NCBI GenBank assembly: GCA_023101885.1
Contig: JALPQD010000160.1
Location: 1,426,001 to 1,490,000, forward strand
Origin: Typhlomys cinereus
Lineage: Eukaryota; Chordata; Mammalia; Rodentia; Platacanthomyidae
Length of the DNA stretch: 64,000 nucleotides
Direction of reading: 5' to 3'
Within the stretch, counting starts at the first letter, position 1, and every line of letters starts with the position of its first letter. The notes under the pieces were generated by a model. That model saw only the letters and a program-made list of their open reading frames with translations, was not told the origin of the DNA and ran no database searches. This document shows, one piece after another, positions 1 through 9,983 of this stretch. The position numbers and the translations under genes were made by a program.

Positions 1-458
1 CCCAGGCTGGAGGGGGGGAGGAGGAGTCCCAGCTTCCGTTATTATTTCTATTTCTAGACTCTTAGGAGCAACTACAGAGGGGGATTCATAAATCTTAGAA
101 GAAATCAAATGTTTCTCTTAAGACATACTAATACACCCTTAAGTACACCAACTTGACATCAAAGCCAGAGTGTATTTCATAAAGCCACCAATTCTAACTT
201 GGTGTCTCCAGTTCAATTCTTCTGAAGACACTGACTGAGAGATGACTATGTAAAACACTATCCAAAGATGAGTACAAAGAGAACTCAATTAAACAGAATT
301 CTCCAAAATAGAGTAGGAGAGAGCAAAACGAGTAGGAAAACAGTATTTCACTTCTCATTTAAAAAGACATTAAAACTATCTGTTCAGAAGTTCTCTGTAT
401 GCCCATACTTGTTACACACAATAGGTTGTTTTCTACATGCAAAAAAATAATAATAATC

Positions 459-640
459 TACAGACCAGTAAGATGGCTCTGTGGGTAAAGATCCTGCCCA
501 TAAACCTGGAAACTTAGGTTTTCTGGAAACCAGGAAACTCAGGTGGAATTCACGTGGTGTAAGGACAGAACTGATTTCTGAACATTATCCTCTGTCTCCC
601 ACACACACTCATTGGCAAGCACATGCCTAATATTTCTGTC
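459..640 (+). mobile_element. tRNA-derived SINE fragment (B2-superfamily, old)
   Basis: It begins like the rodent tRNA SINE head (AAGATGGCTCTGTGGGTAAA, an A-box-like block) and continues through a GGTGGAATTCACGTGG-type body to a short CACACAC tail near 600. It is strongly diverged and has no clear target-site duplication. Confidence 0.55.
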
Positions 641-2539
641 TAACATCTATCATTCGTCATATATCTATGTATCTGGCACTCTCAAATAGAAATGTTTACA
701 AAAACCCATGTCACTGTAAACTTACCCTTATGTTTACTAGGCAGTACAGCAGCAACACAGCACGTGCTCTGTATGACAGTTAAATGTTTTCCTCCTGCAC
801 GCATAAATCAAATTATCAATAAAAAATAAATGTTCTCATGTACCACCTAGACATACTCCTGGTGTCTGAAAATATGAATGTCCCACTTTGGGAAGCAAAC
901 ATTGCTGTGAAATACATGTGCTAAGTGAAGTCTAGTGAATATTTGTGAAGAAGTAGCTCGAGTCACAGAGTCAAGAAGATGACTGGTTTGTCAGCACCAT
1001 CCATCAGATGAGAGGCTCACAAACATTTCTCTTTTTCCACAGTGACTCACAAGACAGATGATGTTCCCATGGGCAGCACACTCCTGTGAAAAGACAAGAC
1101 CATCTGTAGACTACGTGCCTTTCCCTGCCATAGATTTGCAATTCACCCTTTCAGAAAAGCCTGTTGTAATGCAAGGGAATGTCTTTCCTTAGGGAAATGC
1201 CTGTGAAAGCACTCAGCTTTATTTTTTGAAGAAACAAATAATTCATGGATTATTATTTTAAAAACCTATTATTTATATTCACTTTAATCTTATAGTTAAT
1301 CAAATATACACCATTTTGTGTATATTGGCCAGAATGCTAAGGATGGGGGGTTGAGTGTTTCAGAGTGACATTCTCTAAAAGGACAGACACTGAATTGAGT
1401 ATGAAGTGGTTTTGCTCTCTGGGAGGAACAAAAGTTCTCTCATTTGGGATTGTTGATTGCCTGTTGGTTTTTTTAATGTATCCAAGATATATGTTGTTTT
1501 TGCCCTTTCTCTGAAAGAGTAGCATATGGAAGGAGAGAAGTATCATGAGCCATGGATTTGATTTGGTAGGAATCTATACTGTAAACAGACCTGGTTTCTA
1601 CCTAAGGTTTACTCCCTAAGTTGTAAAAAAATGTTCTATTTTCAGAATTTTGAGCATATGTAAACAAGTCCATTTGGTGACCATGTGAACATGAAATCAG
1701 TGTTACCCACACTCTTGTGGGTAATGAGAGGCATCAGGAAAAACATTATCTTTATTCAACAGCTTCAGAGTTGCTTGTAAAATGATACCAGCATCACATC
1801 ATGGAATGAAGAGACCCAGGGATTTTTTTGGAAGAGACAAACTCACAAATACTTCGAGAATCTTGATAGGGTTTTACAGTGGTATTTTCATGGCATTTGA
1901 GGTCAGAGTGTTCAAATAAAGAAAAACCTGGGATTTAAAATAATTTTTGAAGCACTTTCTAAATTGGACCAGAGACCAAACATGGTCTGAAATTACCAAC
2001 AAGAAATCAAGAAAATAATTTAGTCACTGCATAATCCCTATTACAAATTATAAAGCCAAACTAATTCCTAATTCTATTACAAATTAAAAAGCCAAACTAA
2101 TTTCTAATAAACTAATTATTAATTACTGGATCTGCCTTGGCTGAAATTAGCACATTCGTACTCACACTTTACATCCCAAAGTCCCAACAATGTGTAATGC
2201 ACATAAAAATCAATCTGAAGCAATCCTAAGATAACACATTAACTATTAAAGATGAATTCCTGGGAGTAATTTAAATCAATATGCAAAGGAAAGACTGGGC
2301 ATCAAGCTAACTAGTACTTTGGACATAGAGTGATACTGTTATTATTGATACTGTTATTATTTTTAAACTGTCCAGTCAATATAAATTTTACATGACTGCA
2401 TTTATTTTCTAAGGTTATGTATTCATACATAAGAAACAATATGAAAATATTTAAGATAAAATCAGCATAGAATATCCCCAAAGTCTGTGTACCACTCATG
2501 ATATTTACTGAGAATTATGTAAAAAGTTAGAAATTTCTC
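641..2539. other. AT-rich intron 1 sequence without recognised elements
   Basis: I see no exon or repeat family I can name. A direct repeat of about 25 bp around AAATTAAAAAGCCAAACTAAT occurs twice near 2044-2101. Confidence 0.4.
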
Positions 2540-2608
2540 AGAAGATATCTTTTTTTTTTTTGGTGATTTTTTTTTTCCGGTGCTGAGGACCGAAAGAAGG
2601 TATCTTTT
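2540..2608 (-). mobile_element. Extremely 5'-truncated ID element with target-site duplication
   Basis: A roughly 41-bp insert lies between two copies of a 14-bp duplication: AGAAGATATCTTTT (2540-2553) and AGAAGGTATCTTTT (2595-2608, one mismatch). On the minus strand the insert reads TTCGGTCCTCAGCACCGG followed by an A-rich tail. It matches only the last ~18 bases of the body of the rodent ID SINE as known from rat/mouse. Confidence 0.6.
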
Positions 2609-4195
2609 GATCAAGAATGAAAGTAAATAAGATAAATAGAAAATAAGTGAAATAAAAAATAGAAGGACATGAATTCTACTTTTATAAATCTATTTAAAAC
2701 ATGCATATCTATATATGTCAATTTGCAATATAAATAATTAATGTTATTCTATAACAAAAACTTTGGGGAACTCAATTTATGTGCATCTAGAAGAAATATC
2801 CGAGGGCAACATAAATCTTAAAAATTTAATATAATTTTTTGAGAAATCTCTCTCTCTCTCACCTCTACCTTATCTGATCTATAACTTTTACAAATGAGAG
2901 ATCTATCAAGGCTGAAAGATGTCAGATAAGATGGAAACAGAGACCCAAAAGACACATACAGCACAGGCAGTTTCAAGAACAAAGAAAAGCAAGAGAAAAA
3001 TCATCACTGGATAAAAGTAGGATATGCTACTTTGATAAGGAGTGAGCAACACTAACTGTAATATGTGTTTCTGAACAACAGTATGTGTGCCCAGTGGTAT
3101 GCATAAACTTTTAAGAAACTTTAAGATACCATGATCTATTTTACCATAACCAATCTAGGAAGGAAACCTTCCTTTCTACAAGAAACCTATTTAGTCAAAA
3201 CTGGATGGTGTTTTAATAATAATAACTCGTAATAAAATTGGAATAACATGGCAGTTTGCTACATGTGTTTATATAAATGATTTATGTACATCCATCTTGT
3301 GTGTGCGTGTGTGTGTGTGTGTGTACTTTCTGTTTTCAACTCTTCTCTTCAGGGTAACAACAGCACTGCACATCAACAAAGCCAGCCGGACTCAAGGTCA
3401 ATACCCTTCTCTGACAATTCCCAAACATCTGAGCTTTCACTTTGGGCAAACAGGATATGCAATCCCTGGTTTATCTCAAAGCTCACAGTAATTTCCAAGA
3501 GCTACAAGAAAGCCAGATAACACAGGGCCCTGAACTCTGATAAGTAAATTCTCAATGGGAATGAAAATAATTACTTGTACCCTGGGCAGCTGCAAAATCA
3601 CCTGAAACTCTGACCAGAAGAAAGGTTCCAAAGCATTCTCAGGGTCTTTCACCCAGAATGCGGGAGTGCTGTAAGGAAACAGGCACTCTCAGGAAAAGGA
3701 AAAAGATAGAGGACATCGTTTGTTTTTCAGGCCTGTCAGAAATAGTTTTGTGAGGGTCCAGTTTCTGATGGATACATGGTTGAATGTAAGTATTTGACTT
3801 ATCACTGCATTAATCACTCAAGTGCACAAGAATTCCTGGTATACCGCAGATTCATTTAGATACTGTGTATTTCCAGAATCAGCCAACTTCAAAGCAAAGG
3901 AAAACGAGATGACATGCAGAAGATACCAATTGAGTAATACTGGTATAGATGCAAACCGAGCAACTTAAATTTTCTTTCTTTCCTTCTTTGAGATCCTCTC
4001 AAAGAATGTTCATAATGATTTATTTGATTTTCTCATCATTAAACCAGGGAACCGCCCACCTCCTGCACAGCCCTGCCTGGTCTGAACTGTCTTCTCTGGC
4101 ATCCAGTGGCAAGATACGAAGATGTCCGTCAGATACTCTACCTAAAATTCTTCCCCTACCCTGCTAATCTGTCCTGCCCAATGTATCATTCATCT
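2609..4195. other. Intron 1 sequence, no recognised gene
   Basis: Apart from the TG tract at 3297 and a short CT run near 2848, nothing is recognisable. The small open frame around 3284-3520 runs through the TG tract and is not credible as coding. Confidence 0.4.
3297..3325. repeat. (TG)n microsatellite
   Basis: This is a TG tract with one C interruption, in AT-rich intron sequence. Confidence 0.9.
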
Positions 4196-4463
4196 GGCTG
4201 AGGAGATAGTTCAGAGGTTAAAGTCTTTGTTTTACAAGAGAAAGGACCTGAGTTCAGATCCCCACATCTGACTTAAAAATTCCAGGTGGATTCCACGCTC
4301 TGATAGGTGGAGCCTGGGAAAGCCCACAGAATATTTCCTGGTATCATTTTTGGGGTCTCCAGAGGTTCACACCCTCAACTGCCCTCTTGTATGCAAGCCC
4401 CCCCACACACACACAAAAGTATACCCACATGCAAAACACAGGCATGCACGGGGAAAAAAAAAT
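4196..4463 (+). mobile_element. B2-superfamily tRNA SINE
   Basis: The head is GGCTGAGGAGATAGTTCAG with the A-box region, then a GAGTTCAGATCCCC B-box-like block and the GGAGCCTGGGAAAGCCCA body shared with the other copies in this window, ending in a CA tract and an A tail (4453-4461). It is diverged, so an older insertion. Confidence 0.85.
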
Positions 4464-6830
4464 CATTCGTTTGAATAGAATAAATCAATGTTCTTTCCCC
4501 AGTGCTCCTACTAGAGTATTATGATGTTAATCAGAAAAAGACGAGCTATTTTATTGATATATTACTTGTGATCATTCCTTTTCACTGTAGAAATGGAAGA
4601 CATGAAAGGGTCTTAGGAAAAGGCAAAGGCGATTCAAAGGAAACAAATAACATCATTTCCACACTTTTCATAATCATATCCTTCAGCCCTGCTTCAAACA
4701 TGAGGCTGACTTACAGAAACTGGGAGAGGAGGGAAAAGGGGTGGCTAAATGAAAATTCCCATCTGGGAGCTGCTTGAGGACACTCTAGCCAGGCTAGGCT
4801 CCCCAGGGAATGCATCATGACTGTAAGCGTTCACTGGTCCCTTTCTTATGAAATCTGCTGAGCATTGATTGGTTCTGTAACTTATGCTCTGATTTATAGG
4901 TGGTTCATTTCAATCTAGCAAGACATGCTACAAGAAATACTATTCAGAGAGAATCAGCCTCATTCTAAGACTGCACTAAGGCAGCCTAGCTAAAACTGAG
5001 ATTTGAATTTAAAACTGGTCTATGGTGATTTGGATCTATAAGTCTATACACGAAGCGACTGAATTTCTTCATGCTTCAAATTCCTCACACAGAAAGAGGG
5101 ATACTGTTTAGAATTGTACCAAAATGATAAACTGCTGCAGTCAGTGAAGTTTCTAGGTTGTAATGATAAGTATCTTCATTATGGTTTTTGCTGATGCCTT
5201 AAATCCCTGTATATTTTCAGTATGACAATAAGTAAGTAATTGATGCTAGGCCCAGAATTCAGCTGGAACACACTTTCTTCAAGTTGCTATGTCAAAATTA
5301 GGCCAAACCTCTTGATTTAGTCCGAAGGTCACATAAGCCCTGAATTGGATCAAAGACGCAAAGGCAGAGTTTTCTGGGGCATCCGGCCCAAGGCATCTAT
5401 GTCCCAATGGAAGTTCAAGTTCCAAATGATCAACTTACATCATCAAGAATCAAGAGATTCTGACAAGAATAGCTCAAATGACTTTGGAATACTGTCTATT
5501 CTTATTCCCATAACAAGTTAATATTGATTCTAGCCCCTGAATAAGCTAACTTTAAAATTATGTGCAGTCTCCTGAGTACCACTAGTTAATGAAGCAGCCA
5601 AAAATAAGGATTTAGGAATGTGCAAAAAATTAAGGGAAAGAATTGAGAAAAACAGAAATTCTTGATGTGATATATTCATGAAAGGAATCATGAGTTCAGA
5701 GGAATCTGTGTGGAATACTTGGAGTTCTTTGGCACAAAAGAAAGTATTCCAACGATGAATTTAAACGATCATCGTCATCATCTAAAACAGCCTGCAGTTT
5801 TCAGAGATAATCACTTGATCCCTACTGGGCATTTCTTAAGGAGTCTGTAAATGAGGACTGCAATAAGTCAGATGTTTTCTTTTTAAACACGATCATCATA
5901 TTGTACACTTGATACCTACGCTGAGAGCTTAGATCTTCCTTTTCCCTCATATAATGTTCATCTAAGCATTCCTTAGATATTTGAATCTTTCCTAATGGTG
6001 AATGTGCATTATATCCTCAGTGGACACATGAAAATCTGGATAATTGGACTGAGTTGATTACAACAGGGGATGAATTTTCCCATTTCCTTCCACCACAATA
6101 AAAGCTCAAGATATTTTTGTCGCCTACTATGCGAATGATTTTGAGATTGCAAATTTTTTTGTATAGCAGTATTTATAGAAAAAAAAAAAGTCTTCTTTTA
6201 GCCTTCCCAACAAACGTATTCCTAATTCAGAAAACACTTCTTTTTTGGTCAATATAAAACTGAAATATTCTAATAAAGTTTGCAATCATCCTGCAACACA
6301 AAAGTGATTATTTAGATCACAACTGAACAGTGGCTCTCTGATAAAGCACTTTATTAGTCTCAGTATGTCCACCAAGATGGAATATCTACTCCTGAAACCT
6401 AAACTAGCTAAGTAGTAGATACATCTTTATCTTGAAAGCATCTCGTTTGGTGTTAGCTTTTATATTTTGGAAATACTTGTATTTTTTTTTCTGTAGACTA
6501 AAATACTTAGTACTGCCTCTTTAAATGCTAAGATGAGTGCCTAATGCCAATGGATACCATGCCCATAGATTATACCTGTCAAAATTCTTTAAATGCTAAT
6601 GAGTCACCTTGCTGAAAATAAACTGGAAGTTTCCAATTGAAAATGAGTAGCTAAACACCAACTGGGAAAACTCTTCACCCTATGATCAATGTAAATCAAA
6701 GTAGAGAGGAAGAAGAAAACTACACCAGCTACTAGAAAAGACTTCTGTGTGACCCCTCTCTGGCAGTGTGTGAGCCACTCACAAGATAAAAGTTCCTACC
6801 TCCACAGGAAAATATGGGGCGGGTGAGCAC

Positions 6831-6832
<2 letters not shown>
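4464..6832. other. AT-rich intron 1 sequence without recognised elements
   Basis: About 2.4 kb with short A/T homopolymers (for example 6179-6189 and 6482-6490) and no nameable repeat or exon. Conserved non-coding elements could be present but cannot be judged without alignment. Confidence 0.4.

Positions 6833-6895
<63 letters not shown>
6833..6895. repeat. (GA)n microsatellite in PRKG1 intron 1
   Basis: About 31 uninterrupted GA units, a polypurine/polypyrimidine mirror tract 2.1 kb downstream of the exon donor. Confidence 0.97.
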
Positions 6896-6899
<4 letters not shown>

Positions 6900-6976
6900 C
6901 AAATGAGATTCCAGTCATTTCCTCTTGATAGATTTAAAAAAAAAAAAGCTTCCCCTTCTTTGAAAATTCTTGTCAA

Positions 6977-6998
6977 GAAAAAAAAAAAAAAAAAAAAA
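6977..6998. repeat. Poly(A) run
   Basis: Around 20 A residues, next to another A run at 6936-6947. No retroposon body precedes it that I can identify. Confidence 0.85.
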
Positions 6999-7004
6999 GC
7001 GCCC

Positions 7005-7450
7005 AAGAGCTGGCGCCTGTGAGTAGAGCTGGGAAAGCGGATTTTCTCCTGTCCCCTCCAAACCCCGGAGAGGCCTCCTTTCTGCTGTTCCTCCTAGGGG
7101 CACAGCCCAGACACCAACTCTGAAATTTCAAAAATGCGATAAAGCTGGAAGCCGGCAGCCCCCGGAGGGGAGCAGCTGCTGGGTGACCGCTGATGAAGTG
7201 GCTTCTTGAGGAGGTGGGCAGATTGGTTCCAGCTGCCGAGCGCGGGGCAGGGCAGCGGCCGCGGAATGCGCAGCCCTGCGAGCACGGCTGCAGCAGTTTC
7301 CCAGCCTGGGGCCAGGCCAGAGAGCAACTCGCTTTGCAGTCCCGGCCTGGGGGAAGCCAGCAGTGTCCGTACCTTCCAATGCAGGCTGGGTCAAAAGGTA
7401 CTAAGGGACACTTTCTAAGTGGAAGGTGACTCAGGAAATCTCGAGACCGC
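7005..7450. other. GC-rich, CpG-containing block in PRKG1 intron 1
   Basis: This GC-rich segment lies about 1.6-2 kb downstream of the exon donor, right of a 20-nt poly(A) run. It contains a GCGGCCGC octamer near 7256 and several CpG clusters, but no recognisable exon or repeat. It could be a satellite regulatory element of the promoter. Open frames across it on both strands reflect base composition only. Confidence 0.45.
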
Positions 7451-8379
7451 CCCACGAAGTGACCGTATTTCCTAAGGGGCGCCTTTCCTTCGGGCACTTC
7501 TGGATGGCTCCACCACCTACCCAGAGTTTTCTAACTCTGAACCCCCTGAGCAGTCGCCTCTGCCCGCGCCCACTGATATCAATCCACAGGAGTGTCGGAA
7601 GTAGAGCTGAGGGGCAGCACAGTGAAGGATGGGGGCATGCAGCGCTCTGAAACTGACCCCGGAGGGGGTCAATAAGAACTGGCTCTTTGTAAGAGTTGGT
7701 TTCAAAGTAAGATTGCTGAGAGGGGAGGGTTTAGGAGTCCCTTGAGATTCCCCAAAGTCAGACACCAAGTGATCTAAGTAGAGGAGAGGGGTAAGAGGTA
7801 GGCGGGCATGAAGGCACGCCTAATGGAATATTCAATATCCTGAGAAATGCACTTTCGGCCGTGCACATCCAGCGACTAAAAGCCAGTAATGGGCTTTGGA
7901 GTCTGCACTTCCTCTCCCTAATGTCCAGAGGGCTTTAACGCTGCAGCCAATCGATCAGGCTTCTCCGGTGAAGGCGGCGAAGGGAATGCAAACGCTTCCT
8001 ACTGTGGCCAAAATACACCCAGGTCCTCGGCACACCCCGAAGAAGGTACCCACGACTTGGAAATGGCAAAATTTGGCTCTTAAAATGCCCAGGAGGAAAG
8101 GAAAGAGAGTGGAGGCGCCCAGAGAAACGCCCGCCTTCGCTTCTTATCCCAACTTTTCCAGAAAGGGGGTTGAACAGGGAGGGCGCAGGACTGCCGGGGG
8201 CACAGGGCCGAGCGGTATCCCCAAATCTGCTTCACGTGTAAGGTGACCTCGCCTCCACCAAGCCCAGGGCAAATCGAACAGTGTCACTTCTGGAAGGCTC
8301 AGAAACTGAGCAGAACTCCCAGAAGGTGGGGTTTCTTAGCAGCCTTTTCTGACATCACTGCTCCCTTGAAAGTGACCCA
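7451..8379. other. Intronic sequence between the two GC-rich blocks
   Basis: Moderate GC content, no recognisable repeat or exon. It contains the E-box at 8233-8238 and a short CpG-rich patch around 8160-8240. Confidence 0.4.
8233..8238. promoter_or_regulatory. E-box CACGTG in PRKG1 intron 1
   Basis: This is a palindromic CACGTG in the GC-rich part of intron 1; a second copy is at 8826-8831. Such sites can bind USF/MYC-type bHLH factors; function is not shown. Confidence 0.3.
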
Positions 8380-9570
8380 GTGAATAACTTCCCCGCCCCC
8401 CGCCATCCCCTTCCTGGAGGCTGGATCCGTGCAGTGGAGCCGAGCCCCCGTTCCGCCCCGACCCGGGCCCCAAGCCCTCTTGGCCAGGCGCGACATCTGG
8501 ACAACTCAGTCCCTAAATTGAACTCGACCCTGTGCAGCCTCGGATCGCTCCTCCCGGGAAAGGCTCGGGCGGATCTTTCAAGCTTGCTGGGCGGCCGGGG
8601 TCTCTCCGGGTCTAACCCAGGGATGGGTAGGATGCAGTCCTTGCCTGGGCGCTCCCACCCAAGACTCACAAAGGAAAACCCGGGCGGCGGCGGGCAGTCG
8701 AGCGCCCCGCAGCCAAGTTAGCGGGCGCGAGCAAACTTTCCGCGCTCCTTCTCCCCACCCCCACGCCACAGGGACGCGTCTCCCCAAGGAGCTCTTCTTT
8801 CCCAGCGCGGCCGAGACAACCACAGCACGTGATGGACAGAAATAAAAATAAACACTTCCCAGTCCCCGGCGGCCGCCGCGAGCCAGGGGGCGCCCTGCGC
8901 CGCCCCGCCCTGCCCAGCCCAGCCCGGGGCCAAGGCTGCCCGCAACCCCCCAGTCCTGGATCGTAACCCCGGCCGGCGCCCCGAAAACCGTGGCCTGCGC
9001 TCGGCGCCGCCGCGCACCGCCCGGCGCTTACCTTTCGCATTTGGTGAACTTCCGGAATGCCTGGCGCAGGTCGTGGAAGGACCTGTAGGTCTGCGGCTCG
9101 GCCGAGATGCCCTGCGCCCGGGTGGTCCGGGGCCCGATGTGGGTGGAGGGCACCGGCAGCACCGACTGACATTTGTGCAGCTTCCTCCTCAGCTCCTGGA
9201 TTTCCTCCTCCTTCTCTGACAGCCGCTTCTCCAGCTCCTTGATCCTCTCTTCCTTGAGCATGAGAATCTTGGCAAAGTCTTCCTCCAGCTCGCTCATTTT
9301 CTTCTTCTTCTTTTTCTTCTTCTTCTTTTTCCCGGAGCCCCTCTGCGAAACTTTTACTCCCGCGGCGGCGGCGGCGGTGGCTGGGACCGGCGAGACGCGC
9401 GCAGAGCCAGTAGCCGGGGCGCGAAGCTCGGGTGCGCCCCGAGTGCTGCCCCAGATGCGGAGCCCGGAGCCGCTCGCAGCGAGGACTTCTGCTGAATGGA
9501 CTAAAAGGCACCGACCGGAGGATGAGAAGTCTCCAAGCGGAGGAGAGGAGAGGCAGAGTGCTAATCCCTA
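8380..9570. promoter_or_regulatory. PRKG1: CpG island over the PRKG1-alpha first exon
   Basis: CpG dinucleotides are abundant from the NotI-like GC-rich stretch near 8400 through the exon to about 9570, in sharp contrast to the AT-rich, CpG-poor surroundings. The island covers the exon, the proximal leader and about 650 bp of intron 1, the usual arrangement for a constitutive or developmentally regulated mammalian promoter. A palindromic E-box CACGTG lies inside it at 8826-8831. Confidence 0.8.
9032..9297 (-). CDS. PRKG1: PRKG1 isoform alpha, first coding exon (cGMP-dependent protein kinase I alpha, residues 1-89)
   Basis: The exon encodes the N-terminus specific to the alpha isoform of cGMP-dependent protein kinase I, the cytosolic Ser/Thr kinase that carries NO/natriuretic-peptide cGMP signals in smooth muscle, platelets and neurons. 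The protein starts MSELEEDFAK. Residues 4-40 form a coiled-coil zipper with d-position residues Leu12, Ile19, Leu26, Ile33 and Leu40. In this family it drives dimerisation and binding of partners such as MYPT1. Cys43 is the redox-active interchain disulfide cysteine (Cys42 without Met). The autoinhibitory pseudosubstrate RAQGI is at residues 60-64. The exon ends in AG followed by GTAAGC (donor at 9031-9026), splitting the Arg89 codon (phase 2). The cyclic-nucleotide and kinase domains lie on exons beyond position 1. The ATG at 9297-9295 is the first in the leader and has A at -3. Two differences from the human/mouse protein as I know it are Arg37 for Lys and Cys87 for Ser. Identity is very secure. 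Confidence 0.97.
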
Positions 9571-9790
9571 GCCTCTCCCGGGAATAGGTGATTATCTTTC
9601 ATTGAGAAACCAATTAGAGCTGCCCTTCCTCCCCTGAGACCCCCCTCCCTCGTCCCCCTTTCCCAGGCGCTGGGTGAGAAGATGGGAGCGGGCCACCCCA
9701 CCGAGAGAGTCTGGTTCCTACAGAGACTGAGAGCCCAGACCTTGGCCTCACTCCATCACACACACTCTTCCACGCTATATGGTACCAAAA
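9298..9790 (-). other. PRKG1: Predicted PRKG1-alpha 5' untranslated region
   Basis: This is leader sequence between the ATG and a plausible start site near 9786. Its features in transcript order are a C-to-G-rich stretch with a G-quadruplex-capable tract (9664-9631), a GCC/GCG repeat (9377-9361) and an AAG/AAA purine tract directly before the ATG (9330-9298). There is no ATG in any frame between about 9600 and the start codon. The frame of the kinase is open back to a TAG at 9570-9568, so 90 codons upstream have no stop, including eleven consecutive Lys codons, but with no in-frame AUG, CUG or GUG. The 5' boundary is inferred only. Confidence 0.55.
9631..9664 (-). promoter_or_regulatory. G-quadruplex-capable tract in PRKG1-alpha promoter/leader
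   Basis: The minus (sense) strand has five G runs in 34 nt: 9664-9662, 9658-9654, 9649-9647, 9645-9640 and 9634-9631, with loops of 3, 4, 1 and 5 nt. This satisfies the canonical G4 pattern with a spare run. If the start site is near 9786 the tract would also be in the mRNA leader. Confidence 0.6.
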
Positions 9791-9799
9791 GAAGGGAGT

Positions 9800-9809
9800 G
9801 GGGCGGGGG
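9800..9809. promoter_or_regulatory. GC box (Sp1-type)
   Basis: GGGGCGGGGG on the plus strand matches the Sp1/KLF core and sits between the TATA-like motif and the predicted leader of PRKG1-alpha. Confidence 0.4.
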
Positions 9810-9813
9810 GCGC

Positions 9814-9819
9814 TTTATA
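9814..9819 (-). promoter_or_regulatory. TATA-like box upstream of PRKG1-alpha
   Basis: The minus strand reads GTATAAAGCG here, followed 3' by a GC box (CCCCGCCCC, plus-strand 9800-9809). A start site about 30 nt downstream would fall near 9786 and give a leader of about 490 nt. Many CpG-island promoters lack a functional TATA box, so this may be coincidental. Confidence 0.35.
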
Positions 9820-9899
9820 CCACTTGATCCTTGAAATAGCAACAATTACCATGTGATCTCGTGGATGACGCAGTGCTTGTAACTGGATCCTAAAGTAAG

Positions 9900-9916
9900 G
9901 GTGTGTGTGTGTGTGT

Positions 9917-9980
<64 letters not shown>
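9900..9980. repeat. (GT)n(GA)n compound microsatellite upstream of PRKG1-alpha
   Basis: Nine or so GT units run into about 27 GA units. On the PRKG1 sense strand it reads (TC)n(AC)n, and it lies within about 100 bp upstream of the TATA-like motif. Confidence 0.97.

Positions 9981-9983
<3 letters not shown>

Larger units (their letters stand above)
1..9031 (-). other. PRKG1: Start of PRKG1 intron 1 (alpha transcript)
   Basis: The splice donor GTAAGC at 9031-9026 opens an intron that runs leftwards out of the window; no acceptor-exon pair that would match PRKG1 exon 2 or the beta first exon is visible. In human the beta-specific first exon lies tens of kb downstream of the alpha exon and the gene exceeds 1 Mb, so its absence here is expected. 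The 2 kb next to the exon are GC-rich, then the intron becomes AT-rich and carries the SINE fragments, the truncated ID element and the microsatellites listed separately. Confidence 0.9.

Noticed and set aside
6833..6998. Poly(A) and GA tracts considered as the tail of a processed pseudogene
   Set aside because: No gene-like body precedes the A run on the plus strand; the sequence to the left is the GA microsatellite and AT-rich intron.
6973..7497. 174-codon minus-strand open frame
   Set aside because: It lies in the GC-rich intron block, ends in a poly-Phe run from the poly(A) tract, and shows no known domain.
7896..8246. 116-codon plus-strand open frame in intron 1
   Set aside because: No recognisable domain or splice signals; length is expected from GC content.
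8666..9511. 281-codon minus-strand open frame through the CpG island
   Set aside because: It starts at GTG, overlaps the PRKG1 exon in another frame, and its low-complexity Arg/Gly/Ala/Glu make-up follows from GC-rich sequence.
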